Assembly (NCBI RefSeq): GCF_000002985.6
Contig: NC_003283.11
Span: 14,570,001-14,634,000 of the forward strand
DNA: 64,000 nucleotides
Direction of reading: 5' to 3'
DNA from: Caenorhabditis elegans
Lineage: Eukaryota; Nematoda; Chromadorea; Rhabditida; Rhabditidae
The notes under the pieces: model-generated
The model's input: the letters and a program-made list of their open reading frames with translations, nothing else
The model's database searches: none
Told to the model about the DNA's origin: nothing
Part shown: piece by piece, positions 49,601 to 59,812 of the stretch
Layout: each line of letters opens with the position of its first letter
How positions within the stretch are numbered: position 1 is the stretch's first letter
Position numbers and translations under genes: made by a program

Positions 49601-51134
49601 ACAGTTCTACACTTCAAATCACGTCACCTTTTCCCAATTCCTCTCCCAAGTGTTCTTTTCAATCATTTTCCTCACTTTTCTGCCTCCATTTTTCTAATAC
49701 CTTTGCCCATCCATTTATCATCGTAAGCCCCTTTTTAAAACCCATTTGTTCACTATTCTGTCGTCATTCTTCTCAACCAAAAAAAAGAACGTCTATTCGC
49801 GTTGCTCTTCGCAGCACTTGACGCTGCTCCGATAGATGATAAATTAAGTGTGGCACACCCAGATCTTCTTCGTTTTTTCTAGTGCGAAGCGATAAAAATG
49901 TTAAGTGGAAGATGATGGTGGTGTTGGACAAGAGCTCTAGAAGATATGAGTTAGTTGAAGCTGAGAAAAGCATTATTCGTGTTTTAGTAGATGCCTGTTC
50001 TGTTTGTGAGCCATTGATATCTGAAGATAACGTTTTTTTAAACATTATTTTATAGAAAAAAACCAATTTTTTCGGAAATTTAAAAAAATTTGTCACAGAG
50101 AGTATTGCGAAAAAAATTAGTCCCGAAAATAGTCTCAGTTAAAATATTCAAAAAGGCCCTCAAAAATTTCGATAATCTGTCGGAGTTTGGCAACTTTTTG
50201 AGCATCTTTTCCTACTTTAGATAAATATACGGAACTTAAAATCTGCAATTGATGATTTTGTAGATTTCCCTAAAACGAACTTCCGTCACTTCAATAGTCT
50301 CACAGATTTTCAACACTAACCTTTCTTTATCACAAAACCAAGAGTGCAAGTGGATGCTCTTTTCAAAAACCTTAGACTCTTTGTACTATGTATATGTATG
50401 TGCTTCGTCCTTTTCTTGCTCAACCTCGGAGACATATACATGTGCATCTGACTTCATTGTCTTCAATGAGCTGAAATCAAATTTCGAACAAAACCATTGC
50501 GAGCAGAAAAAAGGGGGACATCTCGTGTTGTTGCCCACACACACACATACGTTGCTCTCTAACACTCTCCTTTTCGCACTTTGAGACATTTATTCTTTTT
50601 TTTTTCGTTTTGCTCTCCGAAAACGGACCTTCTCCTCGGTGACTTGAAGAAGAAGAAAACGAAACACTTACGCACCACCCAAACCCTTCGTGCTTCTTCA
50701 TTTTATTCTAGGAGCCCCCTTCTAAGATAATTCCTGATTTTTGAGGTTTTAGGAACAGTACAGTTAAGGGGGTGTCTAAGCAAAAGTCTCAAAGTGAGCC
50801 CACCCCATTTTTGAAATTTACGCCATTGTCTGAAAGATTTGACTCCTTACGTTCAGATCTAAATTTTTTTTGATTTTTCTTGCCGACTTGGTATTGTTCC
50901 AAAATTTAGATATTTCAACTGATATCTCTCGTCTTTTTATTCACCCTCATCGCGCCCTACCAACGCGCCCTACCATGTCTTATCCATAATTTGTCACTTT
51001 TCCCATTTTGACCCTCACTCTTCCGGAGAAATTTTTTGGGCGGAAGGCTATACAATCAAAAGGTTTTATTTATATTTCTCCATTCTTATATTTTCTGAAA
51101 ATTATTGCGGAACCTAACTCCTTTATATTTCCAG
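43700..51134. other. Gene-poor region, CT-rich
   Basis: Long AT/CT-rich stretch. A repeat-like segment at 44,625-44,700 has CTCCGCCCACTTTTGGACCA and its partial inverse GTGGGCGGAG. CCTGCC-type short repeats occur near 48,340-48,520. GGCGGCGGCGG is at about 48,935. Open frames are low-complexity (poly-Phe/Ser). The one protein-like frame is the minus-strand segment 44,837-45,073. It may be upstream regulatory DNA of the Ly6-like gene. Confidence 0.4.
44837..45073 (-). CDS. Possible isolated exon or gene remnant, unknown
   Basis: An acceptor TTTTTTACAG (ending 45,074) opens a 79-codon frame on the minus strand closing at 44,837. Its composition is balanced and protein-like (MILQKTQLHMGTLNSNKEIC, later NIETVQKASRIFAYHF), unlike the surrounding low-complexity frames. 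No upstream exon was found within about 1 kb, and no family is recognised. It could be a last exon whose partners lie far off, or a pseudogene remnant. Confidence 0.3.
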   Translation of the reverse strand, partial: LACMILQKTQLHMGTLNSNKEICNTFVSNLLQNIETVQKASRIFAYHFIAYKSSESCENPFLELGSSEKKLFKVAEII

Positions 51135-51354
51135 AAGTGGCAGTCTCCCGATGAGTAGATGTTATTGGTTGACGACCACATCATCAGAAACAGACGAAAG
51201 ATCCCCGATACACCGAAACGCAGCTACAGTAACCCCTACGATACTTTCGTCAAGTTGCTGATCGTGGTTGCATTGGCTCCAAAAGGAGTTGAAGCTTCTG
51301 GAGAAAGGATATATGATGAGACCAACTATCAAGGAGGAAATTTGCCTTATAAAC
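51135..51354 (+). CDS. Orphan first exon with signal-like segment; possible alternative start of the Ly6-like gene
   Basis: The acceptor TATTTCCAG (ends 51,134) and strong donor AAAC/GTAAGT (51,355) bound this exon. A frame starting at the ATG at 51,159 (in-frame TAG just upstream) encodes 65 residues: a basic 28-residue head, a hydrophobic stretch (KLLIVVALA) like a signal sequence, then SGERIYDETNYQGGNLPYK. It ends in phase 1. The next exon is not obvious nearby. The second exon of the Ly6-like gene (57,808) also accepts phase 1, so the two could be spliced across 6.4 kb to give a protein with a different signal sequence. This is inference; it could also belong to an unseen separate gene. 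Confidence 0.5.
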
Positions 51355-52023
51355 GTAAGTCTTTATGGTTTTTGAAAATTAATGTGTGGGGGCTGACATA
51401 AAACTGAAATGGATGCAACAATTTTGTTGAATTTCTATACTTTACTGATTGCAAGATAAAACCTAAATTAACGCAACGAAAATTAGGAAAAACGGCTTGA
51501 AACAATTTTCACACATGGCCTTATACTCAAGTTTGCCATAAAATTACAATTTGGATCAGAAGTTGACAAAGCTTAAATACGATTTCGTCATATGTCTTGA
51601 TTGATTTTGAAGATATTAAGACCTTTTAAAACATTAAGCATAGAAGGAGTTTTAACAAACATTTCCGTAGTTAAAGACTTTTGATCAAAATCAAAGGTGA
51701 CCGAGATATGAGCTGTCAAAATTGAGTGGTGGGGTGCCGCACTAATAGAGAATAAACGGTAGTTTTAAACTTGCAAGAAATATCTGAAACTTTGCCTTAA
51801 ATTGAACGCGGCATCAACCAAATCCGTGCAAACTTCTGAATCAAGTTTAAGTCTTTGAGCCAAGCTTGTGTACGAAGATACAGCTAAATCTGTGTTTAAT
51901 TTTTTGGAACTATATAAGTGTTTAATGGGTTAAAACTACAAACCTTGCAATAGATTGAAAATTGACCGAGAGTTTTGACTGTCTCTCACTCCCGGCCTCA
52001 TTTCCCACTGTTGTTTTTTTTCT

Positions 52024-53075
52024 AAATTTTCAATCATGAAACTTCTGCCCGGTAAAGTGATTCTGGAGAGAGCGGAACAAATGGTAGTCAGTAGGAGTCA
52101 AGTCCGGCAAATGCGGTGGGTGAGACAAAACTTGGATTCCGAGTGTCTGGAGCTTCTGGCGGGTCCTCAAAGCTGTATGCGGTCTTGCGTTGTCATAGAG
52201 CAGCAACAATTTTGATCCTCTAGGGCGATGTAATCGATGAGCATGGACCATCTTTTCCAATTAAATGCAGTATAGGCCAGCGTTGATTGTAGCAAAGTCT
52301 GGAAGAAGCTCTCTGGAAATGACACCCTTACTGTCCCGCCCAATTGAGAGAAGCACTTTTTTCCGTGAAGTTCTAATTTGAGGTCAGGTTTCACGGTTTC
52401 CTCGACCGGGACCCATAGTTTCTTTCTGGTATAGTTAACATACATTACCCATTTATCATCTCCAGTAATAATATCCTCAACCCAGTCCGTCGTTCGTTTC
52501 CTAGAGAGCAGCAAAAGAGAGTGGTCACTACGCAAAATTTTCTGAGAATCGGACCATTGTGAGGAACGAGTTGGCCGAACTTAGGCACCCTTCCGGTTTT
52601 GTGGAGATGGTTGATGATAGTTCTTTGGGGATGCTTGAGAGTCGCAGAAAGTTCACGGTTCGTTGCTCTTGGATCATCTTCCAGGGCTCTCGAATTATCC
52701 TTATTGATAGCCAAACGAGACCGACCGGATCTTGGTTCATCATCGAGATCGTAGTTCTTTTTCGTGAACTTTTCGAACCAAAACTTTATGGTATTATAGG
52801 TGACAGAGTTCTTGCCTAACACTGCACACATGTTACGACGAGCTTCGTTGCAATTGCAGCCTTGGGGGAACTCATACAGAAAAACCCCTCGGAGCGTGTG
52901 ACGTTCGGCGAGCAAATTCTCGGTCATTTTGAATAGCACCCAAAAGTTTTTTCAAATGTATTAAACATGTACATTACGTACTATACAAATAAAAAAACAG
53001 AATAGGAAAATAACGAGTTAACGCTGAGAAATGAAGAAACATACGAATTTTGCAAAGACTTTTTGACCAACCTAA
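52024..53075 (-). mobile_element. Decayed mariner transposon, 3' truncated
   Basis: One terminal repeat is visible at 53,041-53,075 (read on the minus strand: TTAGGTTGGTCAAAAAGTCT...). The transposase begins at about 52,927 (MTENLLAERH) with the paired helix-turn-helix region (TYNTIKFWFEKF, RSGRS). It shifts frame near 52,560, giving WVEDIITGDDKWVMYVN with the first catalytic Asp, then shifts again near 52,250, giving LLYDNARPHTA and PDLTPTDYHLF, a D,D34D mariner triad. The frame ends after GQKFHD, lacking the usual last 50 or so residues, and I found no second terminal repeat. It is an inactive copy. Confidence 0.9.
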
Positions 53076-54939
53076 TACAAGATCTAGTATTTTAAATTTT
53101 AAATTATTTTTCATTATTTGGAACCTTTATTTCTTCCTTATCTTTCAAAAACTTCTAATAAATAAATAATGCAATGTTTTCGTTTATCATTGCTTTTTCT
53201 TGCCTGCATCCATGCTGAAAACCCAATGAAAATCCAACGTCCTCCATCTTCGCATAACTTTAGTTTTGATTTGAAAAAAGTTTTCTAGACTGTGAAGTTT
53301 AGAAGAGACCCCAATCAAAGAGTTCATTCGTTCTTTCATTAAAAACTATTTTCTTCTTCTAACAGCTTCTTCTCTCTTCAAGTACTTCTTCCCTCCACTT
53401 CACACAGTCTTTTGTGTCTCTTTTAGTGTGTTGTTCTACCACTTTTCTGAGCACTTTGTGCACTTTTCACTCTTCATCATTTTTGGTTATAACTATGCTA
53501 CGTCAATCTTTCATAACTAGTAGTATTTTATCATTCTGTGGAAGTCTCGACATATTAATTGACGTCTTAGTGTCACGATATCTAAAAAAAATAGAATTAT
53601 CAGTTGCAAACAACCCCTATAATTTTCCGAAAATGTCTGACTTTTGTAAAAATCCAGTTGCTCAAAAATTCTCAAATCATTTTCAAAAGTTTTGTGAAAA
53701 ATTTGTTAGCCAAAAGGAGAAATGTGCACAAATTAAATTTCCGTTGTCCATCGTTTTCCGTTCATTACTGAAATATTCGCAGCGTACATACATATCCCAA
53801 ACTCATATTTTGTTTGTTTCTTCAAATGTGTGGTTCGGACAGCTTCTAGCTTTTTGAGCTTTTTTATTTGCCTAAATGTCTTTGAAGTTACCTTCTCTTG
53901 AAATTTCTAAAGCCTCCAACTGTTATTTATTGAAAGTGAACATTTTGAAAATGTTAGATTTTCCAGTTTTCGATTTACCAAAACTTTTTTTGAAACATTA
54001 AAAAAAGGCTTGTGGATAAATTAATCAAAGTATCACCGCACATAATGGTCCGAGATTTTGCAATTTTTGTTCAGTTCTTTACAGAAGTTCCCTGATTAAA
54101 TGTTTTTCTTTTCGCTTTTTGAAGCCAATCCAAATGAACAGAATTTTAGGATACTTGAATTTTTTTTTAATTGTGAAAACTAGGGAAATGTGATTTAGTG
54201 AAGATCCTCTGGATAAAACTTTCATTTTTCTGAAAATTCCCTGAGTTTTTTCCATGAACCATCATTATGTCCATTTGGAATATTTTCAAAAGTTGACCAG
54301 GAAGAAACCGATTTGAGAACGGAATTTGTGTTCATTACTCAACAAAAAGTGCAAAATCTCTAACTGAATTTTGCGGTGACACTAATGAAGTCAGTTTGAT
54401 TAAATTACACAAGTCTACATATTCATTTTTCATATTACATTCGAATTCTCCCATTTTTTGAACTTTTTCGGTTTGTTATAGGTTTGAGTCAAATTTTTTA
54501 AGCAGACTTTCTAATAGCCGGGAACTTATCGGCCACAGTCCCCAAATTGTTAAAAAAAAATTACTCAAAAATAGTTAGATTTTTCAGGAGGGATCCACTT
54601 CTGTATTTGAAATAAGATTAGAAACCGTAGTAAAAATTCACACCTTTTTCAAAGTCAATTTAAAAAAATTAATTTATTAAAGCTAGCTTCGATTTTCAGT
54701 CCCGGATGCTCAAAATTTTAAGGTTTAGCTATAGAACATAACAGTAATCTTTAGGAGATTTTTTCAAGAAAAAAAGCACAATTTTTTTGTGAGAATTAAT
54801 TTTGTATGTGTAATTTTTGAAAAATGAATTCAAGAATATGTTAATGTTTTTTAATGTTATTGAATTTCGATGACTCTTGAAATTTTCCAATATTCAAATA
54901 CGGTAAATTTTTCTGTCTAGAACTGCAGTTGAAATACAT
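53076..54939. other. Non-coding, probable intron or intergenic DNA
   Basis: AT-rich. A 147-codon plus-strand frame (53,414-53,857) is present but lacks splice or start context and has a composition of chance AT-rich sequence. Nothing else was recognised. Confidence 0.4.
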
Positions 54940-55518
54940 CAGGGCTGTGCGGCAAACGGCGAACGGCGAATGCCGTTCGCCGATAAAAATTTTCGTCGAA
55001 AGATCGGCGAATGCCGAAAAATTTTCGTCATTTTTCGGCATCTTTCGGCATTTGTGAAAAATGTTTAACACTTCCCAAAAATCAACATATTTGAGTTATT
55101 AGCCATATTCTTCTAGTCAACACATCGTCACCCCATCATAAAACCCTCAAAGATGTTGTTGTTTTGAATCATTCTTTCCTCTGGGATCCTTTTTTGACTA
55201 TCCCAAGAGTCTGGTCGGTTAAATATGAAATTGATCTTTGCTTAAAAATTTAAACCAAGACGCTCCTTATCAAACTTTGGAATTTAACTATTTAGATTTA
55301 GAAAATGCAAGAAAAAACAACAAAACATCAAAAATTTGAAGAATGCCGAAAAGTGCCGAAAAATGCCGAAAAAACGGGTTTTCCGGCAAACGGCAACTGC
55401 CGATCGCCGAAAAAAATTATTGACCGGCGAACGGCGACAGCCGTTCGCCGAAACATGTTAAAGGTTCGGCAAACGGCGAATGCCGTTTGCCGAAAAATCC
55501 GGATGCCGCACAGCCCTG
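54940..55518. mobile_element. hAT-type MITE with 8-bp target duplication
   Basis: The terminal inverted repeats CAGGGCTGTGCGGCA (54,940) and TGCCGCACAGCCCTG (ends 55,518) are perfect over 15 bp. They are flanked by identical 8-bp direct repeats AAATACAT at 54,932-54,939 and 55,519-55,526. The interior has many short GGCGAACGGC/GCCGTTCGCCG palindromes. CAGGG termini and 8-bp duplications are hallmarks of hAT elements. No transposase is encoded, so it is non-autonomous. Confidence 0.93.
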
Positions 55519-55526
55519 AAATACAT

Positions 55527-57280
55527 ACAAAACAATAATAATTATTTTACACGATCAACCAATTTTTTGATTCACAAATATAAAACACTTCCGTTAGTTC
55601 ACCTCATACCACCTCAATTACCTAGCTGTGGTCTTCTTTATCTATTATCTCATTTCAAAATCGTGCAATAAATTAAGTGCTTCAACATTTTCTCTCTCTC
55701 TCGGCTGAAGCCACCGAAAAGCGAGCACATACCTCCGGAGCAATCAAAGGCAATCAATTTGATCATCGAATATTATTCTCCTCCTTCTTTTTCTTCTTTT
55801 CGTAGTCAATGGTGGAGCACGCTCCATCTGCCATCAAGAAGGAACCAGCTGTCTTTTGCTCATCATCATCATCACCTATGCCTTCTTTTTCTTCCTGCTC
55901 CTGTCGTCTCCTACTCATCACGTCAACGTGTCACTTTTATCACCTTCGTGGCTTTTTGGCTTTTGATGTGAAAAAAAAACGGAAAAATGGAATTGTGATA
56001 TTCAGTTTTAATCTCTTGTTTTCTTGAATTTGAATAATTCTGATAAAGATGCACATCAAAACGATGCTCGATTATTCACCCCTGTAGTTTTTCTAGCTTT
56101 GCAAATTTTCCCCACAACTTGAATTTTAGATAAAACAAATTTAATATTACCCTTCATTTTTCCATTTTTTAAATATTCGAATTTTCACAAATGTAAAGTT
56201 TTCATTCGATTTTTCAAATTGTACTGTGTTTGCAGAACCTTTCTCTAAATTTCGAAGAGCTTAACTTGAATATTGTATTCCTATATTTTTCATTAGAATT
56301 AAACTCTAAAAATAAATAAATAGTATTTCTGAAAATGATTTTCATTATGAATAAAAATTTTGTAGTGGTGTTAAAAGATTGCCAAATGAGAACAATTTTA
56401 TATACTTAATTGTGCACTTTTTTATTCAAATTCTGAAACAATTGCCGTCCCCGATACGAAGCATCCTTTAAAAATGAAGATTTAGCCTAGTATATTTGAA
56501 AAAAACTACTAGTCCGGTTGAACACTGTATTCTTCAAACTTTAAAACTGGATAATTTGGCTCTCATTAGCGAATTCTGAAAAAGTGTACACTTTTTCGAA
56601 AAATGATTAAAATTTCAGGATTTTTTTTTGAAAGTTAACAGATCTTGTTTTGAATGAATATTACGCATTTTCTGGTTATTTTTTTAAAATAATAGTCTTA
56701 CCTTTCAAATGAGAATTTTTCGATTTTTAAATTCTCAAGTCATTTTTCTCAATCAATTCTTTTTCTATTCATAGTATAAATTAACTTATTGACATACTAT
56801 TACACCGTGTTCTTCTCTCCGTAGTACCCTAACCCTCAACTTTGCGAGAGAAGTATTTAGTACACTTTTTCTTTTTTAATAATAAGAAGACATCTGTGCA
56901 GGTTGTGGTTTCCCTCGGCTCAATTTGTTGTCTATATGATTTATTGAAAAACTATTAAATTCCACCAAAAGTCAAATCATGCAGAGTTGCCCGTGGGCTC
57001 TTCTGATCCTCCGTGGGAATCATTTTTAAGCTTCCCCCTCGTTTTGCACCCCACAAAAGGACGAGAGCACATTAAATCCGTATTTTCCAAAGATTTTCCA
57101 TTTTGAAATCCATTAAAAGTTTCTTTCTTCATTCTTCATTTCCCAACCAATTAATATTCAATCTTCCTCTTTTTCCCATCATTTTTATTATTCGATTTGA
57201 CTTATTTCGTCGCTTCGCAACCAAGAAACGTGCAATTCTGTTTAGCTGCCCAAATGCAAATTCGTGTATTTCGATGATCG
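55527..57280. other. Upstream region of the Ly6-like gene
   Basis: AT-rich with CT tracts. Probably carries the proximal promoter of the gene starting at 57,281. Open frames here (for example 55,759-56,027) are Ser/Phe-rich chance frames. Confidence 0.4.
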
Positions 57281-59091
57281 ATGCCTTCGATCTCGTATCT
57301 TCTGCTGACTCTTATGCTCTTGCTTCTGAATGGAAGTTGGGCTCAAAACTCTGTTCTCGGACCTTTTCTGACAAGTGGTAATGAATATTTGGTATTTGAA
57401 AAAATGTAGTTACAAAATTATACTGTTCAATTTAACTTTAAAAATTGCTTCTTCATTGCTCAACTTTGACAAGTCATACCTTCTTGTTTGTCTCTGGTTT
57501 CATCAAAAATGGCAATTTGACAAGAAATATTTGTGTTTTTCTTAAATTATATGTATTATTTAATATTTTCTGGAACTAATAAATAGAGTTCAAGCTTTGC
57601 TAGTAAAGGAAGTACGACACCATATTGGACAGAAAATATAGTAGTGGCCTAGATAAAAATCAACAAAAGATCTTAAACTTTATGAACTTTGTTGGGGTCC
57701 TAAAAATAAAGCTAGGGTCTCGCAAAGAAAAGCAAAACGGGTGAGCTCAGTAATTTGGGCACAATTTCTACAGATTTTAACAACTATCCTAACTCATATT
57801 TTTTCAGACACTGCCCGATGCTATTCCTGTATGTCAAAACTGTACGAAGCTGTGTGGCCGTCTCTATCGCATATTTACAAAAGGCCTCGAAACTTCACAG
57901 GTTTGCAATTTTATTCACAAATATCATAAAACTTCAAAAATTAAGATGACTGTGACGATGAGCGAATTGCGGAGGGCCGAGTTCCCATTGTGCATTGCCC
58001 GACAATTTGTGTCTCACTTTTTGAGCAGCCGAATATTGCTGGTATTACAACTTGGAACGTAGTTTAAACATAAATTTGAAATTTCAGGAGTCAGGATCAA
58101 AGGATACATACGTGGTTGCATGAGTGATGTGCTGATAAGCGGTTTCAATCAGACAATTGTCACATGGTATAGATGGATGCATCGAGATTCTTGTAGACCT
58201 TATAGGTTAGTTTTTTTTCGGATTTTAATTGGATTTCCATCTAGTTTTTGGTGTTAGGGCTTTGTTTTTTTCCATTAGTATTTAGCTTTTGCTTGGAAAA
58301 CTTCAAAACAAAAATTGACAACTGAAAAATTAGAACGCGAGGATAAATATGTGCAAATTCAAAAGCTACAATTTGAACCGAAAAATGGAAATTAAAAAAA
58401 ATTAATTTGAAAGAATCTAGAATACAAGTTATATACTGTCATTTTCAAGATACCAAAAAATTCAATTTTCATTGAACGGCTACAGGTTTAGACTGTAATC
58501 AATCCGTTTTAATCTAAAATTGGTAAATACACAATTCATCCTCAGTTAATATTGTACTTCAATGCCCAATTGGGTTGCTCATACCTTGGCTGTTTTTAGA
58601 TTTATCAAAAAGTTATCAACTGCAAAAAATGTATTATTACTTTTTCTATAACTTTGTAGTTGAAATTTTATTGAAATATTCCAATATATGAGCTCTCAAA
58701 GTACAGTTGGCGAATGATTTTTTTTTGTTTTTTGGTATTTTTCGCTGAAAAGTCCACAATTGATATTTACCAAAACTTTTGCTGAAAATTTAAATTTAAA
58801 AAAATCAAAAACTTTTGGAATGTTGATTTATGATATCCGGTCATTTTGAAAATGATTAAGTGTGTTTACAAAATATTATCATTGACGATAAGTCAGAAGA
58901 ATTCTGATCAACTTTCAATAAATTCATCTTATTTCAGGAAAAAAGAGTTATTCAAATTGGGAGGCGAATCGGCTGATGATTCAACAATTGATGTTTGTAC
59001 GTGTTATGCAGATCATTGTAATGGAAACTCGGCAGCATCGTCACTTTCCATAGTTTCAGCTCTTCTGGTGCTTATCGCTTATTTCTTGTGA
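57281..59091 (+). CDS. Ly6/three-finger-like secreted or GPI-anchored protein
   Basis: Five exons: 57281-57377, 57808-57900, 57946-58041, 58088-58205, 58938-59091; phases join throughout to about 185 residues. Exon 1 encodes a classic signal peptide (MPSISYLLLTLMLLLLNGSW, cleavage after about WAQ). The body has paired cysteines: ARCYSCMSK, DDCDD, HCPTICVSL, IRGCMSDV, DSCRPY, then the terminal VCTCYADHCNGN, the Cys-Asn ending typical of Ly6/uPAR domains. It is followed by a hydrophobic tail (IVSALLVLIAYFL) with no cytoplasmic residues, as in GPI-anchored proteins. Possible N-glycosylation sites: RNFTDD and FNQTI. It should be a cell-surface protein; the ligand is unknown. C. elegans relatives include the ODR-2/HOT group, but assignment to that group is not claimed. 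The exon at 51,135 may be an alternative start. Confidence 0.88.
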
Positions 59092-59812
59092 TTAGGTTGA
59101 TCTTCCTTATAATTTGAATCTACTTTTTTGAAATTCCCGCTGCTCCTTCTCCCACTTCCTTCCCAATGCTCATTGTTCTTCAAATCCCTCCCATCTTCCC
59201 ACTTCTTCTCCTGTTTCTACCGGTTTCTAGAGTTTTTCCCTTCTCTTTTTCAATTTTCAGTCATATTCGGGTCAAAATGGCTGATAACTACAACTCTTTC
59301 ATCTAGTAAAATGCTTTGTCTTGACATGGTTTTTGCTCAATTGTTTTATTTCAAATTTCTATGGAATTTACTGGATGAAACGTTTCAACGCTTTATTGTA
59401 ATGGTTTTTTGATTGAAAACTGAATATCAGATTCTTCTATACAAATTAATTGGGGTCGATTGCACCTTGAAAGCTTTTGAAGTGATAAAATAATAAGGAA
59501 ACATGATAAAAAGACAAATTAATTGGGGAGAAAGAAGGAATGAACTTTTTATGAAAACTCAGATTATAAGCTCGTTGAAATCAGGTGTTAGAGTTAGTCT
59601 TGCGGTCAAATAGCTCTACTTTGTCGATATCTTGGATAGGTTTTTGATTAAAAACTGACATAGGGTAAACTTTTGCTGAAAAAATTAATCCAAAAATGAA
59701 ACAGAAATGTTCAAAGCAAAGCTATGGGAATTCTAGACCAAATATAAAGGTTCCCAGAGCGCCCAGTTATCAACGAAATGTATAATATCACTAATTTATT
59801 AATTTCTCTAGA

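Noticed and set aside
49740-49885. Open plus-strand stretch with Ala/Leu-rich translation (ERLFALLFAALDAAPIDD)
   Set aside because: No ATG, no acceptor and only about 50 codons before a stop; could be chance.
53414-53857. 147-codon plus-strand frame, the longest in its area
   Set aside because: AT-driven Phe/Ser/Lys composition, no acceptor or promoter context, no recognisable motif, and it ends without relation to neighbouring genes.
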